From: JAITWT01 sp964439605
GTDB lineage: Bacteria > Pseudomonadota > Gammaproteobacteria > Burkholderiales > Burkholderiaceae_C
DNA: 16,461 nucleotides
NCBI GenBank assembly: GCA_964439605.1
Contig: CAYTPC010000009.1
Location: 1-16,461, forward strand
Direction of reading: 5' to 3'
Shown here: piece by piece, positions 1 to 6,172 of the stretch
Numbering within the stretch: the first letter of the stretch is position 1
Layout of the letters: every line of letters starts with the position of its first letter
Position numbers and translations under genes: made by a program
The notes under the pieces: model-generated
Databases searched by the model: none
Seen by the model: the letters and a program-made list of their open reading frames with translations, nothing else
What the model was told of the DNA's origin: nothing

Positions 1-2
1 TG

Positions 3-53
3 ATGTCGCTCTCGACCTTCGCGGCAGACCTCAAGGCCAGAGGCAATCTTTGA
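3..53 (+). CDS. possible 3' end of an unidentified plus-strand gene (partial)
   Basis: A short open stretch ends in TGA at 51-53 and reads MSLSTFAADLKARGNL before the stop. Most of its codons end in G or C, as in the real genes nearby. The ATG at 3-5 is probably an internal methionine, because the gene would begin left of the window. If real, it converges on xseA with the dispersed repeat between the two stop codons. Sixteen codons are too few to identify a family, and the stretch could simply be non-coding. Confidence 0.3.
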   Translation: MSLSTFAADLKARGNL

Positions 54-64
54 TCGGCATGGTT

Positions 65-206
65 GGAATCCATGCGGCGTCTGGATTCTGCGACTTCGCT
101 TCGCTCCGCGCAGAATGACGATGGAGCGGGTGATACGTAAACACCTGAACGAACGCAGAATGACGATGGAGCGGGTGATACGTAAATACCTGAACGAAAA
201 ATGCCC
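65..206 (-). repeat. dispersed palindromic intergenic repeat, copy A
   Basis: This stretch matches 4912-5030 in reverse complement. The shared core includes the blocks GGGCATTTTTCGTTCAGG, TATCACCCGCTCCATCGTCA and GACGCCGCATGGATTCC. It lies just after the xseA stop codon (7 bases from stop to repeat), reading in the same direction as xseA. Within it, ATTCTGCG at 85-92 pairs with CGCAGAAT at 109-116 around a 16-base loop, and GAATCC/GGATTC pair further out. It resembles the REP-like 'GTCATTCTGCG...CGCAGAATCC' elements common between proteobacterial genes, but the family assignment is from memory. Copy A carries an extra 45-bp duplication that copy B lacks. Confidence 0.85.
109..198. repeat. 45-bp tandem duplication (two units) inside repeat copy A
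   Basis: Unit 1 spans 109-153 and unit 2 spans 154-198. They are identical except for C142 versus T187. Copy B at 4912-5030 has a single unit, so the simplest reading is that copy A gained a tandem duplication. The unit length is a multiple of three, which leaves open frames through it, but these are a by-product of the repeat and not a gene. Confidence 0.9.
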
Positions 207-213
207 CAGCGGA

Positions 214-1521
214 TCACGATCGCCGCAGCGAAACGCCGGTCACGTCAAGATCCACCTGCCCATCGGCCATTTGCGCACGCACCGCATCGCCTGCCGTGAG
301 CTGGCGCGCGCGCGTGATGGCGCGGCCCTGCCCATCGCTGAGCCAGGCATAGCCGCGTTCCAGAACCAGCGCCGGATCGAGCAATTGCAGGCGTAGCGCG
401 GCATGTTCGAGCCGATCCCTCCTCGCACGCAAAGCTTGCCTGACCCCCTCGGGCCAGCCGGCGGCCAGGCGCTGCTGCGACTGCTCCAGTTCCCGCAGCC
501 GGGACTGCACGGCGAAATGCAGACGCTGCGCCATGTACGCGCAGCGCATCCGCTGCGCCGTAACGGCCGCGGACGGCCGCGAAAGCCGCGCGGCCGCATG
601 ATCCAAGCGCTGCCCGGCCATGTCGATCTGCGTTTCGAACGCGCCGCGCAAACGCCGCTGCAGCCATGCGAGCGCCGTCAGCCACGTCTCGCGCGGCGCG
701 GCCACCATTTCAGCCGCCGCCGTGGGCGTGGGCGCGCGCAGGTCGGCGCAGAAATCGGCGATGGTGAAATCGGTTTCATGCCCCACGCCGCAAACCACCG
801 GCACCGGACTGCGCACGATCGCGCGCGCAAGCGATTCGTCGTTGAAAGCCCAGAGATCCTCGATCGAACCGCCCCCGCGCACCAGCAAAATCGCATCCAC
901 GCCGGGCCGCAGCGCGCCCAGCGCTTCCAGCGCGCGCACCAGTTCGGCCGGCGCGCCAGCCCCCTGCACCGCCGCCGGCGCCACCACCACCTCCAGGTGC
1001 GGCGCGCGGCGGCGCAATGCGTGAATCACATCGTGCAATGCCGCCGCACCCAGCGAAGTGACGACGCCAATCCGCTTCGGCATCGGCGGCAACGCGCGTT
1101 TGCGCGCCGCGTCGAACAGCCCCTCGGCTTCGAGCCGGGCCTTGCGCTGCAAAAACTGCTCGAACAGCGTGCCCTGCCCCGCGCGCCGCAAGCTCTCGAC
1201 CACCAGTTGCAGATCACCGCGCCCCTCGTAAATCGCAAGCCGTCCGCGCAGTTCGACCTGATCGCCATCACGCGGCTGAAAGTCCAGCAGCATCGCCGCG
1301 CGGCGAAACATCGCGCAGCGTATCTGCCCCTCCTGGTCTTTCAGCGAGAAGTAGCAATGCCCGCTGGCCGCCCGCGAAAAGCCCGTGATCTCTCCGCGCA
1401 CCGCAACCGGGTTGAAACGCGCATCCAGCGCATCGGCCACCGCATGGCACAAGGCCCCGACGGACCAGACCGGCAAGCCCGCGCCCGCCTCAAACATGGC
1501 GCCAACCCCCGTATCGCCCAT
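214..1521 (-). CDS. xseA: exodeoxyribonuclease VII large subunit
   Basis: XseA assembles with several copies of the small XseB subunit into a cytoplasmic nuclease that cuts single-stranded DNA from either end into oligonucleotides, acting in repair and recombination. The 435-residue product has the family layout. An N-terminal OB-fold domain lies at about residues 18-112 (VRGEITGFSRAASGHCYFSL). The catalytic region follows, with RGGGS at 215-219 inside RGGGSIEDLWAFNDE, and GVGHETD at 245-251 followed by RAPTPTAAAE. A long Arg- and Gln-rich helical C-terminal region then follows. The length is close to the E. coli enzyme (about 456). The start is ambiguous: ATG at 1519-1521, or ATG at 1495-1497 with a G-rich stretch upstream, would remove eight residues. 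The gene is transcribed away from exbB. xseB is not in the window. Confidence 0.96.
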   Translation of the reverse strand: MGDTGVGAMFEAGAGLPVWSVGALCHAVADALDARFNPVAVRGEITGFSRAASGHCYFSLKDQEGQIRCAMFRRAAMLLDFQPRDGDQVELRGRLAIYEGRGDLQLVVESLRRAGQGTLFEQFLQRKARLEAEGLFDAARKRALPPMPKRIGVVTSLGAAALHDVIHALRRRAPHLEVVVAPAAVQGAGAPAELVRALEALGALRPGVDAILLVRGGGSIEDLWAFNDESLARAIVRSPVPVVCGVGHETDFTIADFCADLRAPTPTAAAEMVAAPRETWLTALAWLQRRLRGAFETQIDMAGQRLDHAAARLSRPSAAVTAQRMRCAYMAQRLHFAVQSRLRELEQSQQRLAAGWPEGVRQALRARRDRLEHAALRLQLLDPALVLERGYAWLSDGQGRAITRARQLTAGDAVRAQMADGQVDLDVTGVSLRRS

Positions 1522-1828
1522 ACCGCCGGCACCACTCTTCCACAGCGGCAGCCCTTTTCATATTGGCCACGTTCCGGCCCATCGGCGAAGCTGATAGCCT
1601 CGTGCAAGTCATTGATTTTTCAGAAAAAATTGCTGCTCAAATTTCGTTCGAACTGTTGAAAAGCCCACGCCATGCGGCTCCGCAACAGTTGCACCACCAC
1701 TTAGCCACAAAGTTATCCACAAATTCTGTGCGTCAAATCGCGGCCCCTACCCACCCAAAACTGCAAGCTTTTGCGCCGATGGATAATCGGCCGCACATTC
1801 ACATGCTTTTGGAGCCGGAGTCCTCATT
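1522..1828. other. divergent intergenic region between xseA and exbB
   Basis: These 307 bases must contain the promoters for xseA (leftward) and exbB (rightward). The middle, 1610-1665, is AT-rich and includes a small palindrome (ATTTTT at 1615-1620, AAAAAT at 1625-1630). Two DnaA-box-like 9-mers lie at 1701-1721. I see no -10/-35 pair on either strand good enough to call. Open frames through this region have no family features and appear to be chance. Confidence 0.7.
1701..1721 (+). promoter_or_regulatory. tandem DnaA-box-like sites
   Basis: TTATCCACA at 1713-1721 is a perfect match to the DnaA-box consensus TTATNCACA. TTAGCCACA at 1701-1709 differs from it by one base, in the same orientation and offset by 12 bases. 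An AT-rich segment lies 40-90 bases to the left. The pair sits about 110 bases before the exbB start, so DnaA could modulate exbB or xseA transcription. Two boxes alone do not make an origin, and none of the usual origin neighbours (dnaA, dnaN, rpmH, mnmG) is present. Confidence 0.45.
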
Positions 1829-2461
1829 TTGTTTTCGATCATAGTTGCCGCGGGCTGGCCGATCTGGCCGTTGTTGATTTGCTCGATCCTGGCCCTTGCG
1901 CTGGTCATCGAGCGATTCGTTTCCCTCAAGACCTCTCGCGTACTGCCGCCCACGCTCCTGAACGAGGTGATGACATTTTCACGCACCGACCGGCCGGGAT
2001 CCGAGGCCATCGGCAGGCTCGCACGCAGCTCCTCGCTCGGTGAAGTGCTTGCCTCGGGCTTCGCGGCGCTGCACGACAACCCGCGCTGCAGCGAGGACGA
2101 CCTCCGCGCTGCCATGGAAGCCTCCGGCCGCAACGTGGCCCACAAGCTCGAACGCTATCTGGCCGCGCTCGCCACCATCGCCTCGGCCGCGCCGCTGATG
2201 GGGCTGCTGGGCACCGTCATCGGGATGATCGAAATCTTCGGCTCGCAATCCTCGGCCACCGGCGCCGTCGGCACGGGCAACCCGGCGCAGCTCGCGCACG
2301 GCATTTCGGTCGCGCTGTACAACACCGCCTTCGGCCTGATGGTGGCGATTCCCACGCTGATCTTCTGGCGCTACTTCCGCATCCGCGTCGACGAATACCT
2401 GCTCGGCCTGGAACTTGCGGGCGAACGCTTCGTCCGCCACCTGTGCACGCCGCGCCGCTGA
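1829..2461 (+). CDS. exbB: MotA/TolQ/ExbB-family proton channel protein
   Basis: ExbB pentamers with ExbD form an inner-membrane proton channel that powers TonB-dependent transport across the outer membrane; the paralogous TolQ powers the Tol-Pal system. The 210-residue protein shows the ExbB/TolQ pattern. Transmembrane segments lie at about 8-27, 112-136 (PLMGLLGTVIGMI) and 158-181 (ALYNTAFGLMVAIPTLIFW), with a cytoplasmic region between the first two. The start is TTG at 1829, supported by GGAG at 1817-1820 eight bases upstream. exbD follows after three bases, so the two are co-translated. Neither tonB nor tolA is nearby. The gene order exbB-exbD-lpxK points to the ExbB type usual at this locus in Betaproteobacteria, but sequence alone does not fully exclude a TolQ-like role. 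Confidence 0.92.
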   Translation: MFSIIVAAGWPIWPLLICSILALALVIERFVSLKTSRVLPPTLLNEVMTFSRTDRPGSEAIGRLARSSSLGEVLASGFAALHDNPRCSEDDLRAAMEASGRNVAHKLERYLAALATIASAAPLMGLLGTVIGMIEIFGSQSSATGAVGTGNPAQLAHGISVALYNTAFGLMVAIPTLIFWRYFRIRVDEYLLGLELAGERFVRHLCTPRR

Positions 2462-2464
2462 GCC

Positions 2465-2914
2465 ATGGCCATGAAACGCAAATCTTCGATGAGTTTTGGC
2501 CTGCATTCGCGCGAGGAGCCGGAAATCAACCTGATTCCCTTCATCGACGTGCTGCTAGTGGTGCTGATCTTCCTCATGCTCTCCACGACCTACAGCAAGT
2601 TCACCGAGATGCAGCTTCGCCTGCCGACGGCCGACACCGACGCGCAGCGCAACTACCCCAAGGAACTCATCGTCACGGTATCGTCCGACGGCCGCTACGC
2701 GGTCAACAAAACCGCCCTGCCCGATCACGGCGTGGACGCCCTCGCCGACGCCCTGACCGCCGCCTCGGAGGGCAACAAAGAAGCCGTGGTCATCATCAGC
2801 GCCGACGCGATCGCCACGCACCAGTCGGTCATCAGCGTGATGGAAGCGGCGCGCCGCGCCGGCCTGATGCACATCACCTTCGCCGCGCAATCGCCGGCGC
2901 ATGCGGGTCACTAG
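2465..2914 (+). CDS. exbD: ExbD/TolR-family biopolymer transport protein
   Basis: This is the partner of ExbB. Its single transmembrane helix lies inside the ExbB pentamer and its periplasmic domain acts on TonB. The 149-residue protein has a short charged cytoplasmic N-terminus, one membrane segment at about 24-42 (NLIPFIDVLLVVLIFLMLS) and a periplasmic domain typical of the family. D28 in the PFIDVLLV motif corresponds to the essential membrane aspartate of ExbD (Asp25 in E. coli). The ATG at 2465 is three bases past the exbB stop and has no clear ribosome-binding site of its own, which fits translational coupling. A second ATG at 2471 is an alternative start. lpxK follows 22 bases downstream. 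Confidence 0.93.
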   Translation: MAMKRKSSMSFGLHSREEPEINLIPFIDVLLVVLIFLMLSTTYSKFTEMQLRLPTADTDAQRNYPKELIVTVSSDGRYAVNKTALPDHGVDALADALTAASEGNKEAVVIISADAIATHQSVISVMEAARRAGLMHITFAAQSPAHAGH

Positions 2915-2936
2915 GTTACTAGGGGCCCAATAGGGT

Positions 2937-3929
2937 TTGCTTACTTTGTCGCGACTCCAGGGCATCTGGCTCTCCCGCGGCGCCCCCGCGCGGCTGCTGT
3001 GGCCGCTGTCGCTGCTGTTCGGCGCGCTGGCCGGTTTGCGGCGCTGGCTATACCGGATGCGCCTGCTGCGCAGCGAACATGCCGGCGTGCCGGTCATCAT
3101 CGTCGGCAACGTGGTGGCCGGCGGCGCCGGTAAAACGCCCACCGTCATCGCACTCGTGCGGCACCTGCAGGCCCAGGGCCGCAAGGTGGGCGTCATCTCG
3201 CGCGGCCATGGCCGGCGCACCACCGGCTGCTGCGAAGTACAGGCCGACAGCGACCCGGCTGAAACCGGCGACGAACCAACGCTCATCAAACGCAGCACCG
3301 CCGCGCCCACCTTCGTCGCGCAGCGCCGCATCGAAGCCGCGCGCGCCCTGCGTGCACGCTATCCCGAAATCGAACTCATCGTCAGCGACGATGGCTTGCA
3401 GCATCTCGCGCTGGCGCGCGACCTTGAAATCGTCGTGTTCGACGACCGTGGAACCGGCAACGGCTGGCTGCTGCCGGCCGGCCCCCTGCGCGAACCCTGG
3501 CCCCGGCGCTGTGATCTGGTGTTGCATACCGGCCAACGGCCCGCCTTTGCCGGCTTTCGCGCGCAACGCACGCTGGCCGACCATGCCATCGACCGCAACG
3601 GCCGCCGCGTAGCGCTGGCCGACCTGGCGGGCAGCCCCATCACCGCCGTCGCCGCCATCGCGCGGCCGCAGGCATTCTTCGACATGCTGCAGGCGCGCGG
3701 CCTCACACTGAAGCACGCCATCGCCCTGCCCGATCACGACAGCTTTGAGCGCTGGCAGCGCCCGCCGGGCATGACCGGCCCGCTGCTATGCACCGAAAAA
3801 GACGCGCTCAAACTCTGGCGCCATGAGCCGGACGCGCTCGCCGTGCCGCTGTGCTTCTCGCCGGAACCGGCCTTTTTCGCCGCCCTGGGCGACAGGCTAT
3901 CATTCCCCGATGGATCCCAAACTGCTTGA
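2937..3929 (+). CDS. lpxK: tetraacyldisaccharide 4'-kinase (lipid A biosynthesis)
   Basis: LpxK phosphorylates the 4' position of the tetraacyldisaccharide-1-phosphate precursor to give lipid IVA, at the cytoplasmic face of the inner membrane. The 330-residue product is the family length. It has a hydrophobic, Arg-rich N-terminal membrane-associating segment (about 18-45), then VPVIIVGNVVAGGAGKTPTV with the Walker A loop GGAGKT at 62-67, then ISRGHGRR, and the SDDGLQH motif at 150-156, whose aspartates belong to the active-site region. There is no good ATG. TTG at 2937 (AGGGG at 2921-2925) and TTG at 2946 (AGGG at 2932-2935) are both possible starts, the latter giving three fewer residues. 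The last 20 bases overlap the start of the ycaR-like gene, indicating co-translation. Confidence 0.94.
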   Translation: MLTLSRLQGIWLSRGAPARLLWPLSLLFGALAGLRRWLYRMRLLRSEHAGVPVIIVGNVVAGGAGKTPTVIALVRHLQAQGRKVGVISRGHGRRTTGCCEVQADSDPAETGDEPTLIKRSTAAPTFVAQRRIEAARALRARYPEIELIVSDDGLQHLALARDLEIVVFDDRGTGNGWLLPAGPLREPWPRRCDLVLHTGQRPAFAGFRAQRTLADHAIDRNGRRVALADLAGSPITAVAAIARPQAFFDMLQARGLTLKHAIALPDHDSFERWQRPPGMTGPLLCTEKDALKLWRHEPDALAVPLCFSPEPAFFAALGDRLSFPDGSQTA

Positions 3930-4092
3930 ACTGCTCGTCTGCCCCGTCACCAAAGGGCCGCTGACATGGAACCCCGAGAAGCAGGAACTGGTCTCGCGCA
4001 GCGCTCGCCTGGCCTATCCGGTACGCGACGGCATCCCGATCCTGATCGAAGCCGAAGCGCGGGTGCTCAGCGACGAAGAACTCGGTTTGTAA
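3910..4092 (+). CDS. ycaR: Trm112/YcaR-family small protein (UPF0434)
   Basis: This 60-residue protein matches the bacterial YcaR/Trm112-like family along its whole length: MDPKLLELLVCPVTKGPL at the start, then a QELVSRSARLAYPVRDG stretch, then IPILIEAEARVL and an acidic end. Eukaryotic Trm112 activates methyltransferases; the role of the bacterial relatives is not settled. Only one cysteine (C11) remains of a zinc-site-like pattern, so metal binding is unlikely here. The ATG at 3910 lies inside the end of lpxK (20-base overlap, different frame). A longer frame reaching upstream would only add residues unlike the family. Its place between lpxK and kdsB is conserved in many Gram-negative bacteria. 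Confidence 0.9.
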   Translation: MDPKLLELLVCPVTKGPLTWNPEKQELVSRSARLAYPVRDGIPILIEAEARVLSDEELGL

Positions 4093-4125
4093 AAAATACC
4101 TAATACCTAACAGACACGTAACAGC

Positions 4126-4899
4126 ATGGGTGTTCCCATCACACCGGCCTTCGTCGTCCTGATTCCGGCGCGCCTGGCCTCCACCCGCCTGCCCGACAAA
4201 CCGCTCGCCGACATCGGCGGCCTGCCGATGATCGTGCGCGTGGCCGAGCGCGCGCGCCAATCGGGCGCCGCGCGCGTTATCGTCGCGGCCGACCACCCGC
4301 GCATCACCGCGGCCTGCGAGGCGCACGGCATCCAGGCGCTGCTCACGCGCAACGACCACCCCAGCGGAAGCGACCGCCTAGCCGAAGCCTGCACGCTGCT
4401 GAACCTGGCCGACGACACCATCGTCGTCAACGTACAAGGCGACGAACCGCTGATCGACCCCACCCTGATCGACGCCGTCGCCGCCACACTGGCGCAGCGG
4501 CCCGAGGCCGCCATGAGCACCGCCGTGCACGCCATCGACGCGCTGGCCGACTTTCTCAACCCGAACGTGGTCAAAGCCGTGCTCGACGCGCAGCACAACG
4601 CGCTCTACTTCAGCCGCGCGCCGATTCCCTGGTGGCGTGACGGCTTTGCCGCCGGCACGCCCACGGCGCTGCCCACCCCGGCGCCCTGGCGTCACATCGG
4701 CATCTACGGCTACCGGGCCGGCTTTGTGCGGCGCTTTCCCACGCTGCCGCCCGCGCCGATCGAGCACTGCGAGGCATTGGAACAATTGCGCGCCCTGTGG
4801 CACGGCCACCGGATCGCCGTGCACGTAAGCGAACACGCGCCCGGGCCCGGCATCGACACACCCGAAGACCTCTTGCGCGTGCAAGCTCTGTTCCACTAA
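4126..4899 (+). CDS. kdsB: 3-deoxy-manno-octulosonate cytidylyltransferase (CMP-Kdo synthetase)
   Basis: KdsB joins Kdo to CMP from CTP, making the activated sugar that the Kdo transferase adds to the lipid A precursor that LpxK makes. It is a cytoplasmic enzyme. The 257-residue product begins with the nucleotide-binding signature IPARLASTRLPDKPL at 13-27 and contains VNVQGDEPLI at 101-110 and SRAPIPW further on, all characteristic of the family. The length is close to E. coli KdsB (248). The ATG at 4126 has no clear ribosome-binding site, and the 33 bases after the ycaR stop carry only a small AATACCT direct repeat. The stop codon is followed 12 bases later by repeat copy B. Confidence 0.96.
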   Translation: MGVPITPAFVVLIPARLASTRLPDKPLADIGGLPMIVRVAERARQSGAARVIVAADHPRITAACEAHGIQALLTRNDHPSGSDRLAEACTLLNLADDTIVVNVQGDEPLIDPTLIDAVAATLAQRPEAAMSTAVHAIDALADFLNPNVVKAVLDAQHNALYFSRAPIPWWRDGFAAGTPTALPTPAPWRHIGIYGYRAGFVRRFPTLPPAPIEHCEALEQLRALWHGHRIAVHVSEHAPGPGIDTPEDLLRVQALFH

Positions 4900-4911
4900 C
4901 CCCCAGGCTTA

Positions 4912-5051
4912 GGGCATTTTTCGTTCAGGTATTTATGTATCACCCGCTCCATCGTCATTCTGCGCGGAGCGAAGCGCGTCATCCTGCGCGAAGTCGCAGG
5001 ACGCTGCAATCCAGACGCCGCATGGATTCCGCGACGGAGCGCGCAATGACG
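4912..5051 (+). repeat. dispersed palindromic intergenic repeat, copy B
   Basis: Positions 4912-5030 match copy A (65-206) in opposite chromosomal orientation. The first 50 or so bases are almost identical, with one C/T difference (CGTAT versus TGTAT). Copy B has a single unit where copy A has two, and the part between the shared ends is rearranged. It contains a perfect hairpin, TCCTGCG at 4982-4988 with CGCAGGA at 4995-5001 around a six-base loop. An outer inverted pair, CGTCATT at 4953-4959 and AATGACG at 5045-5051, makes the whole stretch a large imperfect palindrome. Like copy A, it starts just after a gene's stop codon, in that gene's direction. Confidence 0.85.
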
Positions 5052-5075
5052 TAATCACACTGCAACAAAGGCGCG

Positions 5076-5084
5076 TGCTATTCT
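5076..5084 (+). promoter_or_regulatory. possible extended -10 promoter for adk
   Basis: TGCTATTCT has the TGN plus a hexamer matching TATAAT at four of six positions, about 85 bases before the adk start. No convincing -35 is seen at the expected distance. Repeat copy B separates adk from kdsB, so a separate adk promoter is plausible, but this site is weak. Confidence 0.2.
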
Positions 5085-5168
5085 TTCCGGTTTCCCGTCG
5101 AGTCCCGTGCTTCGCTTCGCAAACGCCGGCCCGGCGGTCCTCAAACCATCGTCACAGAGACAACTCCC

Positions 5169-5825
5169 ATGAAACTGATTCTGCTGGGCGCCCCAGGGGC
5201 CGGAAAAGGTACGCAGGCGGCTTTCATCTGCCAGAAATACGGCATTCCGCAAATCTCCACCGGCGACATGCTGCGCGCCGCCGTCAAGGCCGGTACGCCG
5301 CTGGGGCTGCAGGCCAAGGCGGTGATGGAATCGGGCGCGCTCGTCAGCGACGACCTGATCATCAACCTCGTCAAGGAACGCATTGCGCAACCCGACTGCG
5401 CGGGCGGCTTCCTGTTCGACGGCTTCCCGCGCACCATACCGCAGGCCGACGCGATGAAAGCTGCGGGCGTCAAACTCGACTACGTGCTTGAAATCGACGT
5501 GCCCTTCAGCGACATCATCGAGCGCATGAGCGGACGCCGTTCACACCCGGCATCGGGCCGCACTTACCACCTCAGGTTCAACCCGCCCAAGATCGAAGGC
5601 AAAGACGACCTGACCGGCGAACCGTTGGTACAACGCGACGACGACAAAGAAGAAACCGTGCGCAAACGCCTGGAGGTTTACGACCAGCAGACCCGGCCGC
5701 TCGTCGATTACTACGCGAACTGGGCCAAGGCCGACCCGGCCGCCGCGCCCAAATACCGCGCCATCCGCGGCGTCGGCACAGTCGAAGAAATCACCCAGCA
5801 AGCCCTGGCCGCTCTGGCAGCCTGA
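5169..5825 (+). CDS. adk: adenylate kinase
   Basis: Adenylate kinase interconverts ATP plus AMP with two ADP in the cytoplasm. The 218-residue product starts MKLILLGAPGAGKGTQ, with the Walker A (P-loop) at about 7-15. STGDMLRAAV of the AMP-binding region follows at 30-39, DGFPRT lies at 84-89, and GRRSHPASGRTYH opens a LID domain of the long type (about 122-159). The LID has no cysteine cluster, so it is the non-zinc form usual in Gram-negative bacteria. The ATG is preceded by an AGAGA stretch about ten bases upstream. It is separated from kdsB by 269 bases including repeat copy B, so it may have its own promoter. Confidence 0.98.
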   Translation: MKLILLGAPGAGKGTQAAFICQKYGIPQISTGDMLRAAVKAGTPLGLQAKAVMESGALVSDDLIINLVKERIAQPDCAGGFLFDGFPRTIPQADAMKAAGVKLDYVLEIDVPFSDIIERMSGRRSHPASGRTYHLRFNPPKIEGKDDLTGEPLVQRDDDKEETVRKRLEVYDQQTRPLVDYYANWAKADPAAAPKYRAIRGVGTVEEITQQALAALAA

Positions 5826-5872
5826 AAGGCTGGTGCGAGTACGCGTTCGAATACGCGTTCAATTGAATAACT

Positions 5873-5896
5873 CCCTCTCCAGCCAGCGGGAGAGGG
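5873..5896. repeat. hairpin of the CCCTCTCC type downstream of adk
   Basis: CCCTCTCC at 5873-5880 pairs perfectly with GGAGAGGG at 5889-5896 around an eight-base loop, and is followed by CTGGGGAAAGGGG. This looks like a widespread class of proteobacterial intergenic hairpin repeats. It lies about 48 bases after the adk stop. There is no T-run after the stem, so it is not a standard intrinsic terminator, although it may protect the 3' end of the adk transcript. Confidence 0.55.
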
Positions 5897-6013
5897 CTGG
5901 GGAAAGGGGCTGGCCCACAGCCCAGAAAAAACCAAGAACAGGCTACGAGTAAGCACAAACTTTATTCTCTGCATTACTCGCATTTCCCCTCAACCGAAGG
6001 AATCATGCCAAAA

Positions 6014-6037
6014 GGAATGCGCGGGCCCGCGCATTCC
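6014..6037. repeat. perfect 24-bp palindrome
   Basis: The arm GGAATGCGCGGG is immediately followed by its exact reverse complement CCCGCGCATTCC. Folded as RNA it would give a stem of about ten base pairs with a tiny loop. On the minus strand the stem is followed by TTTT, so it could terminate leftward transcription. On the plus strand there is no T-run. It could equally be a protein-binding site. Confidence 0.6.
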
Positions 6038-6120
6038 CGATTCACCCTGCCTGCCCCGCCGTCAATCACAAAACGATGCCTGCCCTGGCAAAGCGCCCGC
6101 TGTGATATATTCAGATGCAC

Positions 6121-6172
6121 TACGTTCTTTTTGTAACGTAAATTAACAAAAAGATACGACAAAACCATACAT
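6121..6172 (+). promoter_or_regulatory. AT-rich inverted repeat with a possible promoter
   Basis: TACGTT at 6121-6126 and AACGTA at 6135-6140 form an inverted repeat around an eight-base AT-rich centre, shaped like a regulator operator. Just to the right, TTAACA at 6143-6148 matches the -35 consensus at five of six positions, and 17 bases on, CATACA at 6166-6171 is a poor -10. If this is the operon promoter, the transcript would have a leader of nearly 300 bases before wbpM. This is a weak call from sequence alone. Confidence 0.3.

Noticed and set aside
115..396. Open frame of 93 codons with an internal 15-residue repeat (TMERVIRK...)
   Set aside because: It is produced by the 45-bp tandem duplication of a non-coding repeat and then runs antisense through the end of xseA; no family features.
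403..1659. Long plus-strand open frame opposite xseA (418 codons)
   Set aside because: The other strand encodes XseA with clear family motifs; the Arg/His-rich composition of this frame is typical of an antisense shadow in GC-rich DNA.
1701..1721. DnaA boxes interpreted as a replication origin
   Set aside because: Only two boxes and none of the usual origin neighbour genes are present; kept only as a possible DnaA-binding regulatory site.
3823..4092. Longer version of the ycaR-like gene starting inside lpxK
   Set aside because: The extra 29 residues are unlike the family, which begins at the MDPKLLELL methionine encoded at 3910.
5908..5930. GGGCTG/CAGCCC stem followed by an A-run, considered as an adk terminator
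   Set aside because: An intrinsic terminator needs a T-run after the stem on the coding strand; here it is an A-run, and on the other strand the T-run comes before the stem.
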